A stretch of DNA of 64,000 nt from Symbiodinium natans. Lineage: Eukaryota > Sar > Dinophyceae > Suessiales > Symbiodiniaceae. The DNA lies in the NCBI GenBank assembly GCA_905221605.1, contig CAJNDS010002528.1:185001-249000 (forward strand). Reading direction: 5' to 3'. A program made the position numbers and the translations under genes. Of this stretch, positions 25,841 through 38,100 are shown in pieces (position 1 is the stretch's first letter; every line of letters begins with the position of its first letter). The notes below the pieces were generated by a model that saw only the letters and a program-made list of their open reading frames with translations, was not told the origin of the DNA and did not search any database.

Positions 25841-28800
25841 GCCCCCATGTGCTTTTGCTTTAAGGTGGCCGCGGACTCCTTAGTTTGGCACGGGCTGCTG
25901 GATGCGCGGCTCGAGGCATCCCTGCACCGCCGCCTATGCAAGGCCGCGGCGCGGAGGCCTCGAACAGAAGGAGTCTCTACAGCTTTGAAACATGGGGTCA
26001 AAGCACAGGGGTACCCCGGTTTTAGACCGCAAAGAGAACCGACTCCCTTAAGGGGATCCCCAAAAGGGTACCCCATATTTTTCGGGAAACACCCATATTG
26101 ACCGGAGACCACTGCGAATCTGTTCGCTGTGGCCAAAGGATACCGCTGCTCTCGGCTCGCAGGCCCAAACAGATCGACTGCACAGGTCCTTGCCCAATGG
26201 CTGGTGGCAGCGTGCCACAGAATGACTCGGCGTTGAAAGAGGAAAATGTCGTGCAAAGGCGTTGTGTACTAATAGTGTCGGAGGCGTGACGGAGGTGACA
26301 GCAGCAGATACAGGCCGCCTCGACTTGCAAGGAGCTTCTTGCTTCAGAGCTCGCGCTCAGAACTTGCCGATCTGAGATCCATTATGTACCCCAGCAGCAC
26401 GGGACGGGACGTCATGCGGCGTGCTGTGCAGGGCTCGTTGCGATCAAGCAGGGATTTGTAAATCTTTCTGAGGAGCGGCAGTCTGCGCAGAAGCACGCCC
26501 TGGCTTTGCACAGAGCTGAGCTTGAAGTGGAGCAAGCTCAAGAGCATAGCGACTGGCTGGAAGTAGAAGGCAGGCAGCAACAAGGGATGCCCTTCTCCAG
26601 GAGTGGTCAAGACTCGTAGATTAAGTTTAAAGATTGCGTTTACACTGACAGCCACTTGCGGTGCTTTCGCTTCAAACGGCGGCCGGGAGGTTCGAGCATC
26701 CCAGCGTCTGTGATGCAGGAGAGCTGTATGCGATCTCCTGATCGGTAGAGAATTGGTCAGACTTGTCTGGGTAGTGCCTGATCTCCCTCTCCAGGATTTG
26801 GAAGCCGCGTGCCTGCTCTGTTCAGAGGCGAGATGTTCAGCAGAGGATGCCCGGCGAATGCAACAGCAGTCAGTCTCATTGGCGCAAGTTGTGCTGGAGT
26901 CACATGCAATTCTGGCTGAATATGGCTCCTCACTGGAAACTGATGCTTGGCTTGCGTATTGGTGTTCAAAGTCAAAACTTAGGCAGACTGTGATGGGGGC
27001 GGTTTCATTCCTTCTCACCCACCCATTCTTCTTTATTAGCCGCAGATGTATCTCAGGCCAAGAAGACGACGGAACTTATGGAAGAGTCAGAGGCTCTGCG
27101 GAACTCGCTGCATTTCGAGAACGCCCTGGCGAGGGAGTTTCGACAGCAGCTGCGAGAGGAAGCCAAATCGGTCAAGGCGTCTTGGCGGCAAGAGGCGAGA
27201 CCCCCTGGCAGCTGCTTTTTCAGCCACTTTAAGGATACTTTAAGGCCTTTAAGGCCACCTCTGCTCCACCATTACTCGCTCCTTCGAGGCCGCCTTGGCG
27301 GAGTATGCACGCCTCCGGGGCCGCCGCGATGACGTTCTCCATGGCTCTTCTCTTGGCTTGCGCGGGCTGGGAAACTCACCAATGTCACAGGCGTTGGAGG
27401 GTTTGAGGGCCTGCGAGGGCATTTAGACGGCGTTGCGTTTCGTGTTCGCCTCACCTCTGCTGTCTCCCTCGGCATAAGCTTGAGCAATTCTTTGGGTCTG
27501 GCAGGAAGATTCTCACTCTGGTCCACGCGTGGACCTGGAGATGTTGCACAACTCACTCCACTTCCTGGATGCACTGCCCATGAGAGAGGCAGGGGGCCAA
27601 TTTTTTTGATGCGTGAGGATATGACATGATGTGACGGGCGATGTTCTGAAACACACGAGATCCCTGACGGAGGCATCCTTCTATGGAAGTAAGCTCCAGT
27701 CTGAGAACCCAGAGGCCGACCTGCGCAGCCCAGCCCTGACTGCCGACTGGACCCTCGCCTCTGGAGATGTGGCTTGGCTTGTCCATGCACCTCCCGGCAG
27801 GGATACGTATCACGAGTTTGAAGCGGTGGCAGTCGCTGCAGAAGCTTGTGGCAGCAAGTCGGTCAGTCATGTCGTCGTACTTTCCCTGTTCTGTTCTCAA
27901 ACGTTCCCATGATTCACTCGAGGTGGTGCAAATGCAGGCCCGTGTCTCCCAGGAGTCAGTGTTGCTCGACACCTCTCAAGCAACACTCTCCCATGGACAT
28001 TTGTCAGATGATGCCGATGAGGACCCGGCTTGAATGACGGGCATGTGTCGTTCCTGTGCATTGGCAGGTCACCGTTTGGTGTTGCTGTGCAGCATGTTGG
28101 CAGGCTCCTCTGCTCGATGAGATGTCCCCTCAAAGAGGAAGCGGTTCCGGATCAAGTCCGATGGACGTGGAGAGTCCGTTCGAGGCGTTGACTTGGAATT
28201 TGGAATGACATGGAATGACTTGCAGTTTGGCCATGCCACGCCGTGACGCCGTGTGATGCCGTGTGCTGCCCAGGCCCCCAGCCATGAAGTTCATCCTGCG
28301 ATCGCAGATTCGCCAGAAGCGGCAAACATGGCACACGCAGTCGAAGGCGAAAACGACGTGGCCCGGCCCAGCCTCTGTCAGAAGGCACGCTCAGAGAAGA
28401 GTTGTGTTCTTGGCGACGGTGTCAGTCTTTGGAGTCGTCAACGCTTTGCAGGAGGAACTGGTGCTGGGCTTCGAGTTTGAAGCCCCTTCCCCATCTGTCC
28501 GGCAAGAGGATGGTCACCTCAGCAGATCGACCACCTTTGAGACCACGCTGGACGTGGACGCCTCCTTGGCCAAACTGAGCCTAACTGTCTAACTGAGCGT
28601 GTTGAGAAATCGACCGTGCTTCTTGGAGTTGCCCGCAGTTGCAGCACGCCCAGGCTTCCACCAAGGATGCTTCCCCAAGGAGTGATGCAGTGGATGGAGA
28701 GCGGCCTCGCGCAGTGGGTGGAGTGCAGAAGGCCCGGAAGCCTTGGGAGCAGTGGCCGATAGTGGTATGTAGTGGCCAAGTAGAGCACCGAAGTCACAAC

Positions 28801-29626
28801 AAGAGCAGCTTGGCAAGCGACGCCCCAATGAACCCTTCGTTACGACACCCAAACATAAGCCAGAACAAAATCGCCGTTTCCCAACGAACCGCAGTCTGCA
28901 GAATGGCTGGAACTGAAAAGCATGATTGAAAAACATGACTTTGTGGGCGTGTTGAGAAGAACACGTCAGAACCCATCAGCTTTCTCCGAAGAAAAAGCTT
29001 GTGAAGCGGATGCCTTCAGACGCAGTCTAAACCACAAGAACTTGCCTCTGCGTGCACTAGTTGTCAGAGTCGAAACGACAAAGAAACCGGCTTCGCTGCA
29101 AGAATCACCTGGATCAATAAGTTCCCAAGCAAACCGCGCGCTGTTACGACCGCTCTTTTGAGGTTCCGGCAAGCCATGAGCCTCTCAAGTCCATCCGCTC
29201 ATGACATCCGAAAGCATCTGAGGCCGTTGCGAGTACCAGAGATGCAGAAGCGCAGACCGAACCAGGCAGTCCCAAGGCCGGCCCGCGCCAACCTACCAAT
29301 TGCCGAGGGGTCATCTGTCTGCCAGAGTTAAACAGCTAACCGTTTAGGTTTCTCTTGAAGCATGTGCCGCCGACATATGCCAACTGCAACCATGCGTTTC
29401 GGGGCGGGTCGTTTCAGGGGTGTGTCCCGAGAGGTTGCGGCGGAAGGAGATGCTGCTGTGAGGAACGAAGCAGAAGTTGAACCACATGGGCCACAACTGG
29501 GGCTGGGGCGCAGCGTAGACAGACCTGGTCGCTTGGCCGACGAACGGGAGATCCCTGCGAGAAGGGCGACATCTCCCACGATTCCCGCGCGGAGCTCGAT
29601 GCTGGCTGCGACCGAGAAGCATTTAC

Positions 29627-29687
29627 TTGGGTTTAGGGTTTAGGGTTTAGGGTTTAGGGTTGATGGTTTAGGGTTTAGGGTTTAGGG
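29627..29687 (-). repeat. Interstitial telomere-like array (TTTAGGG)n
   Basis: Eight units of TTTAGGG with one variant (TTGATGG), oriented opposite to the arrays at 18-25 kb. A smaller TTTAGGG block lies at 39217-39250. Confidence 0.9.
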
Positions 29688-32040
29688 GCTCCTGAGGCGA
29701 GCAAGCATGCTAACGCCACTGTCAACATCCGATTGAAGGAGCCTGGTCCAGCTCGCACGGAGCCCTCATCTGGCAAAGGCAGAGATGCGCAAATCCCACC
29801 GCAGCGGCGCAAGGCATCTCCCAAGCTTGCCCGGGCCACTGCGCAGGAGACTCGGCCTTCGAAAGCTACTGTAGGAAAGAAAGAAAGGAGGGTGCTAGAG
29901 GGTGCTAAAGGGTGATGTGGAGGGTCCGTTGAGAGACAGTTCCTGAACTTCCTGACCAGACATGATCTGCAAAAAACGGAGTGCAAATTTGAAGTCAAGG
30001 AAGTCAAGGAAGTCAAGGAAGCAAAGGCGAAGCCTCCCACGCCGCGAAACGGACGGAAGCCCTTCAGACCGTCAAGCCCCACTCCACGGCTCATCACGAA
30101 GCATCCGCCCTCCAATTTGCACGTCAAATCCACCGGCCTCGTTCGTGCCCGAGCCGACCGAGTCGAGCTACAGGCTGAGGGACCTGCACCCTCCAGCTCA
30201 ACCTCATGTCGGAGCCCTTCGCAGGTTTGGAGCCCAGGCTAATGGCCATTTAATAGTGGCACAGATTTGGGAGGAGGACCAAAACAAGGAAGGTGGTGTC
30301 GAACATCTGGCGACGAAGGTGGAATCGAAAGACCCCCTGGAGAGCTTCGCCACCGTTGAAGCTGCTGGAGCCGTTGAAGCTGCTGCACGAGCGGGTCAGA
30401 CGAGAGATCCACACACTTCCCTCTGGCCAGCAGTCTATGCTCTTGTGCGTGCTCTTGCCTTCTCCTCGAATTTCTGAGAACATCTGGCGATTGCCAGGTT
30501 GCCAACTTGCCAGTTACAGCCACAAGTGTGGTTTGCGGCCATTGGAATGCCAAGTGCCACGAATCGCAGACAATCGCTGAGCATTTGCCTCGACTCTGCG
30601 TAGACTGCAGCCCAGAGCAGCTGCAGGTGCCTAAAAATGTGCCGAAGCATGCTGATGCCAGATGCAGTTGCACGCTGTGCAGAGGTACGGGTACTGAACG
30701 CATGTACACACATCGCAGACATGAAGCGTGCAACGTACTGTATCACATGCAGAAACTCACCCTGATCCCTACATACCCCAACTGTTGGTTGCCTTTAAAC
30801 GCCTTGTACAGCCCTGGTGCCTGCAGCATTTTGCAAGTAGCATGTGCTATAATTCCAAATTAGGATAGTCAGGCACTGCCAAATGCTTTTTGCTTCAGCG
30901 TTTTCCTGTCACTGTTGATGATGGATGGCGCAGCTGCAGTATCGTCAGGTCGCGTGGCTTGGCTCAGCATTTTTCAGACACTGCGATTTGGGGATGGTAC
31001 TTGAGCAGGACAAGCGGTGTGCACGTCTCAGTGGTTGTTCCGACCTAACCGGCCAAGCGACGCTCCAATCAAGCATTGTCAGTGCAGCAAGCTTAGCAAG
31101 CTGCATGAACAAGGCCTTCGCCGAAGATCTTCGCCGGCAGCTTGCTGATGTGTTCCGGATGCATCAACCGTACAGAACCAAAACCATCAAATTCTTGCAA
31201 AGGCAATCCGCGATACTTCGCTGTTCAAGCATGAAGCAGTACTGGTATGAAGCACTGATGAGTCCAAGCGGCGCCAGCGCCGAGGTCGAGGATGAGCTGA
31301 AGTCATGCTGGAACCTGAGTCGGCCACACTGCCGGCCGCCAATGGAAGTCTTGGGAGTCTCAAACTGACCTTCTGCCTGGTGGAATGAGGTCAAGACGAA
31401 CTCCATGCAGAGCGTGAGCTAAGCCAGCGGGAATCCATCGCCGTGGCTTCGCTGGAGGTGCTGTGCCAAAGATGTTTTCGAATACGTCCCTGAGCTTTTC
31501 CTAACACTGTGAGGGTGAGACATTCGGAATTGGTTCAGACAGGTTTGCAAAGTTCGCATCGTCTGCAGCATTCTGGTTTTCGTCTGCAACTTTCTGGTTT
31601 TCCCTTCCCCTGCACCTTAAAAGGCGCAGCTCGTCGCCGAGCGTCGGCGGGAAAGCCGAGTGGAGAGCGAGGCGATGGTACGTTACCTTGTGTTCATACT
31701 GACCATGCATTACATGCCCCCAAGGCGCCGCACATTGGGGTTCTTCGAGGGGAGATGCGTGCAGGCTACCGCTCAGCAGCTTGCTGTGCAGCGGGCAGAA
31801 GCGGAGACCCGAACCTTGTCTACACTGGGCAGGGCACTCTCGTCGCCAAAGCCCACTGCTGACGGGGTGCAGGAATGCAGCTCGAATCTGCTCGACAACT
31901 CCGCATCGAAGCGTTCAAAGCTGCACAAGAAGCGCAGCATTTGAAGCTGCTCACGCCGCATTTATGCCAGGACACTGGACTCTGGTTTCCAAACGCAGAT
32001 TCTTGGTGCTGGTTGGGATTCTGCCTTAGTTTGTGGCTGA

Positions 32041-32165
32041 GGTGCAGGAATGGGAGGGGATGGGGGAAGGGGGGAAAGGGGGCAAAGGGAGGGGACGGGG
32101 GAACGGGTAAAAAGGGGAAGTGGAAGGGAATGGGGAAAGGGGATGGGGGAAGGGGGATGGGGCTG
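32041..32165 (+). repeat. G-rich purine block
   Basis: About 125 bp with at least fifteen runs of three or more G separated by A-rich spacers, on the plus strand. Several G-quadruplexes could form. Confidence 0.8.
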
Positions 32166-35100
32166 GCAGCTTGGCAGGCGCAGTGGGGCTTCTGGCGGTG
32201 TAGGACCTGCCCGAAGATTCCTCACCTCCAACTTCTCCGAGCCGGCTCAACGACAAGATGCCGGTAGCAAATAAAGAGCCAAAGCATCCTAAACGTATCC
32301 CAATAACCTTCGGCTCTCAGGTCCGAATCTTCTGAAGCAGCCTTCGTGCTGAGCGAGTGCAAGGTGGGGAGCACATGGGCGAATACGGCCTGAATGTTGT
32401 CTAACTGGAGGTCCTCAGTTCGCCAAGCCCCGACATGACTTCTGCGACACCTTCTTTCAGCGCACATACCCGGCCACCCTCTTGCGCAATCTTGCCCTAG
32501 TCAGAACTGCCGTCCTGGTTAGTCTTATTCATATTGGGCACCTCTTCACTTGCAGAGGAAGAGATATCTCCCCGTTCATGGCGATTTTAATCGGACAGCT
32601 AATGCAGCTAGCGCACAGAACTTGTGACAGCTCGACTTTAAGTGCCTCTTCCCTTCGCAGGCAGCATTAGAAGAGCACGATGCGGACGAAGAGCGGCAGA
32701 GTGAGCTCGTTGAAGAAAACTCGGAGATGGAGGCTGCGCTTACAGCTGACGCTGGGTCATATGCAGACTGGCACCACCGTGCCAGAGAACTGCGCTTGTT
32801 GATGTTGTGCGTGGGGAGGCCTGGTAGATCTTCGTAGTTTTCTCTCGCACCTCAGGAGACGGCAATTGTTCATGAACTGCGGAGCCTGTGCACCTCTGAA
32901 TCGAAGTGCTACAGCGTTGCAATGCACGACGCCTGGCGGATGTTTTTTTTGTTTTTTCTTTCGGATTGGCTGCCTGAACTGAGGAGTATGATTGGAGTGT
33001 GCCTTTGCTGAGGAATGTGACACCTTGCGACGAGAGCTGCATGACCTGACGCGCATCTTGCCTGCCCAGCAGGCAAAGCAGGCAAGTCTAGCCGGACACT
33101 TGGGCGTGGAACAAACGTGACTGCTTCAACGGTAGCTGAAGGCAGGAGTCTCCATGCAGTGGAAGGTAAAACCACTTAGTCTCGTGTTAATACAAGAAGG
33201 AAACCGAGGACATGTCAGTTAAATTGCAATCAAGGATACTCGCCGGCAAGCAGCCCGACAGCTTCCACGAGCGGCCAGCTGCACATGCCTGCCAGCACAA
33301 CGAGATGAGTGGCCTGTGTGCCAGCAGCTCATGGCGTTGATGCTTCAGCAAGAGTGTGATCTTGGAGGAAACTGCCGATCATGCCGGCCTTCGCGTTGAA
33401 GAACCTTCTCCCAGACGTGTCTGAAGAGTTGAGCTGAGCTCAGCAGGTCTCGGCTAGAATCGACTACCAGTTCACGTGACGTCGGTTGCAAGAACTGATG
33501 CGACCGCCATGCTCCTCCAACGTGGATCTCCTGTAAGGGGGGCGTTATGCAGACAAGCAAAAAGACAGGCGCACAACGCTGCCTCGTGCGAGTCTGTGAT
33601 CAAGTCATGATGGGTGTTGGGCAAAACCCCGGCGGTCGACAACGAGGGAGAGGGAGGGGAGAGGAGAGCAAACGTCTGGGGGAGGAGACGGTATTGGACT
33701 TCGAGAGCTCGCATTTGGGTGAAGGCGCTGATACCTAGGACCTAGGACTTCAAAGTTCACCATGCGACAGGGCCAAGTGGACCAGGGGGTGATGGCCCCG
33801 GCAACTCCGAGGACCCAAAATCATGGAACCTGGACCCCGTCTGCGTGTGGGGAACCAACATGAGACGCCGCTCGAAAACGGAGTCCTGGTAGTAACTGGC
33901 AACTGGCGCCATGACAGTTAGTAACCCCCCCCTACCCCCCATCCCCCCACTCCCCGCTGACGTGTCTGCTGCCTAGCTATCGTGTTACGCTTTCTTTTTT
34001 GGGTTGTGTAGACCTGTGGCTGCATGGAATTCCCCTGTAAGAGCTCCTGAAGTAGGAATTCGGGTTTGCCTTGCTGTGCTGGCTTTAGGATCTTCGAGCT
34101 CGAATAGCCTGGATCGCTGTACCCCTGGTTACAGCATAAGGTGCATCACTCCTGGCGGGAAGGGGACTGAGCTGGGAGTGTTCTTGTCTTGTACTGTGCC
34201 CAGCTCTGGATCGGGTGAGAAGTGGCTCGGATTGTGCGAGCGTGAGTCGAAACCCAAACGGATTCCCTGACGGAGGCTTAGTCTGCTTGGCGGGTGGGAC
34301 AACAACGGAAACGGTCGAGCAAGCCAAGTGTTCGGAGCATTCGATTATTTGACGTTGTCCCCGCGATCGCCTTGATTTCTCCCTGCGCGACAAAGTCAGC
34401 TGGGCCCAGCTCAACAGGTCGCCAAAGGTCAAATACGGACGATATGTGGTCAAGATATGAACGGTTAGTATGCCCGTGCGAAATTCTACTTAGAAGTGGA
34501 AACTGATTCGGCAGCTGGGTTTGCGGAGGCTTCGGCAGCTGTGCGCTCGGCCGACTGGACAAGATCCTTTACTTCGCGAGCCTGTGTTGGAGCGGCTCGG
34601 ATGCAACTACAGGGCTTACAGCGCGCCTACAGTGCCGCACAGCTGCGTGACTCGTTTCGCGCTGTGCACTGCTGCGGTGCCTCAGCAGATGCATGTAGGC
34701 GACAGAGCAGTCTGGGGGACGCGCTGACTGGTAAAGCGCTGCGGCGGCTCTCCTTTCAGAGCGGCCGCAGTTGGGTGCCGCTGGCCAGGAGGCGCTCTGC
34801 ATTGCAACGCATGCTGTGACAGTCGGAAAGGGTGAGAACTGCAAGCCTTTGTCAGGAGCAGCTTCTTTTGCATTGCCTCAGCCGTGGGCAAGGATGCTGT
34901 CAGATGCTGTGAGCGCTGCATCCTTCTCGTAGCAGGTGTCCCGATTCTCCACAGGTTCATGTGCGATGTCTCGTTTTCGTTTCTTGAAGCCTGCATCTCA
35001 GGAGGACCCCTCCAAGATCGGATGGGGCTAAGATCGGATGGGGTCACAGGTTTCTTTGGAGGTTCGAAAAGTCATGGGGGCAGGGCCAACAAAACTGGGG

Positions 35101-38100
35101 CTGGCAGTGGAGGCTTTCTCGGGCCCTCTGATTGGCTCCTGATTGGCTCAAGCTGCAGGACCTCGACGTGACGAAGGCAGCCTCTGGCGAGCTGGTGTCA
35201 TCTGCCATCGATGCGTGGTGCGCCGACACGCTACGGCCGAAGCTTCCAAACCGGAAGGCCTGGCCAAGCCTTGTGGAAAATTGCATGTTTTCCTTAGCGT
35301 GTTGGCTCCCATACTTGGCTTCAAGTGCCCATTGCCGCAGGCAGCGCAGAGCAGTGCAGGGCGCATCGTGGGTGCGGAGGCCGTGGTCAGAGACTCGTTA
35401 TGCTCCGTTGTGTTTCCTTGCCGGTCTTGTCGCTCTCTGCCTCTTTCTGAGGTTTCGGTTGCAACTGTGGGGGCTCTACGGCCTATTTTCATGGCGCCTT
35501 GGGGTCTGCAAGGCCTAGACACCCCCCAAAGTACAGTGTATTCGGTGGTAGCACCAGAAACGGGAGGATCTAAGGATGATTTCAGCTGCTTTTCTGGTCA
35601 TGGCCTTCGTCTGAACGCTAGAGAGTTTGAAGACCCTGCACCCGGAAGCCGTATACAGAAACAGTAACGGGGCGAGAGCAAAAGCAGCACGATCATACCA
35701 ACACATTGTGCCAAGATGTGGGGCATGTGTGAACGCACAGAAAAGAACGCTCTTCTGCCATCAGGTGTGAGCACGGGAATGTTGTGGTGTCCCAAGGTGC
35801 ACGACCGCTCGAGTCATGCAGAACGCGGCGCTCTCCTGCAATTGCTGAGCATCCTGTGGCCGGAAGAAAGGAAAAAAACGTGGTGCCATCGCAGCTTTGG
35901 GATGTCTTTGGGGGACACGACATGCGATTCCCTGCTCCTTGCCCTAAGGCCCAAGAGGCGGCCCTTGCTGCCCTCAAGCTGGAGATCGCGGAAGCATCTT
36001 CGACGCTGGAGGCCACGGTGCGGCTTCCAAGAATCGAAGTCTGGGACAAAGGCACCCTATGAGGAGCGGACGGCAGCGCCAGTCGCACGTTGAAACCAGC
36101 TGATGTAAACTGGAAACCGATTGCATTTCGAAGCAACCCGGCCGTGTCTGCTAGCAGCGTGCATGTCAGCAAACAAACATAGGTCTGTGTTTGTCGATTC
36201 TTGCAATGCGCTGCGTCGTGCACAGGCTGCGCAGCAAGATGCCCTGCCTGCCGCTTAGACTACGACCGCGCCGCCAGCACTGTTTGCTGTCATGGAGTGA
36301 AGAAGCAGCTTGCACGTAGCCGGGGTCAAGGCTGTGGAAGCAGCGGGCAGAGATCCTTCTGGGCGCAAGCCTTACTATTCGGATCTGTGCATGTCTGTAC
36401 ATGTGAAGGCAGGTGGGGGCCCGTCTTGTTGGTGGATCGACGGAAAATGAGGCAGACGCAAAGCGGCCATGGCAGTTGCATCTCGTTGGCATGGGGCCGA
36501 TGCCGCCGAGCCCTCAGCTGTGCCACCCGAGCATTGAATTCGTTGAGTTCTTATACACAGAGTTCTTTTTGGTCTTCTTGCGTCTTCTTATGTTCTTCCT
36601 GGAGCAACCTCTGAGTAACATACCTCGCACGAGCTGAGAGGCCTGGGACTGGCTGATGGAGCAGGGGCAAGGGTCAGCCATAGGGGATTGTGAAGTGTGA
36701 AGTTTCGTTTCATTGAGAACTGGCTCTCGGAGTACGAAGCCGAAATTCTCACCAGGCCGCAGGACCTACAAGATCTGCTTCAGCCTCGGAGCAATCTCCC
36801 ACAGCATGATTTGGTATGAGCCGGAAGACTCGGAGTTCTTTACATCTGCAAGGCCCGAAGGCACTGAACTGCGCTTGCAGAACCGCGAGCTTTGCTTGTC
36901 GCTGCGCCAATTCAAGCAGGCAGGGCCGCTCACTCGCAGTGACTGCTTGTGAGCAAGAGGAGAACAGCCACAAGATGCCACAAGTACCAAAGAACCATCG
37001 GTTTCAGGACTGCGAGATGCTGGAGGCAGAAAACCTGAGCCTGAAGGAGGCGAGCCGGTTCTTCATTTTGCAGTTTCGTCTCTAGAGTGAAGCAAAGAAA
37101 ATAAGAGAAAGGTTTCTGTGAGCAAGTGTGCGCGATGTGGGAAAGACTATGACTTCTGTGGACGTGCCAGGCATTGGCTTGCATGGAGGAGGATCTGCAC
37201 AGGGTGCCGCCTCCTTTCTGCCCAGAGCTGCACATGCCGAGAGCATACGACGCAGGGAAGAGGGAGGCAGACACGAGAGAGGGCCCCACAGTCGCCAACG
37301 CGTTGCTTCAACCAAAGCAGGGCCAAACCATCAGGCGCCCGCTTCTGGGCTGGGAGGGCCAACGGGCCTCCTCCAAAGGATTGTTTGAAGAAGTAGAAGA
37401 TGGGGAAAAGAAGAGGGAAGATGAGAAAGGTCATACCCATAGTCGTAAAAATCAACAACAGTGGCAATCAGCAGTTCTGCGCAACATGTGCAGGTATGAT
37501 CTGCAAGAGTATCTGCACATGCAGACGCGCACACACACAACACGTGACACAAAATACTACCAGCCGGCCTCTTGAGGTGGCAAAAAACCTCTCTAAAGTC
37601 GATCATCTGAATCAGCTGGCGCCAGACGGCACTTGCCGCCGATTCCTGCCACGCTGTCCGAAAGCCGTTCAAGTACCGCAGGGTGACCACAATGTTCTGA
37701 CTTAGGAGGGGTGTAATTCGCGGCTGCTCTCAGCTCCAATCCTCGGATGCACTGACATGACGGGTGAAGTTGTATGCTGATGAGCTACGCGTGCAGTCGC
37801 ATGAGTGCAGCAGGTGTCGGATCAGCACGCGCAGCTTGTTGGCCATGTGAACCACCGGCAGAAGATCCGTGGTGGTCTCAGTGTGGACAAGCTGTGACAG
37901 TCCAGCTCTGCCATGTTGGCTACCTTCAGGCTACACGATGAAGCTCAAAGAGGAAATCAACCGCCTACATGGCGATCTGAAGAAGGAGCTTGAATTCCCG
38001 GAGGGCCTTCTTCGATAGACATGTGCCATTTTTTTTAAAGGCACTCTTCGTAGCCTGGCAGGCGCGACAGCGGATTGTTCAGCTGGAGGTCAACAAGGAG

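Larger units (their letters stand above)
24366..26700. other. No gene recognised; repeats and hairpins
   Basis: Apart from the hairpin, the telomere-like array and the TTGGGATGTTC element listed separately, I see no convincing exon. GGGGTACCC-type inverted repeats at about 26009-26085 may be another small hairpin element. Confidence 0.35.

Noticed and set aside
35145-35156. TTGGCTCAAG, ten bases of the spliced leader
   Set aside because: Ten bases can occur by chance in a window this size and the preceding bases do not match the leader.
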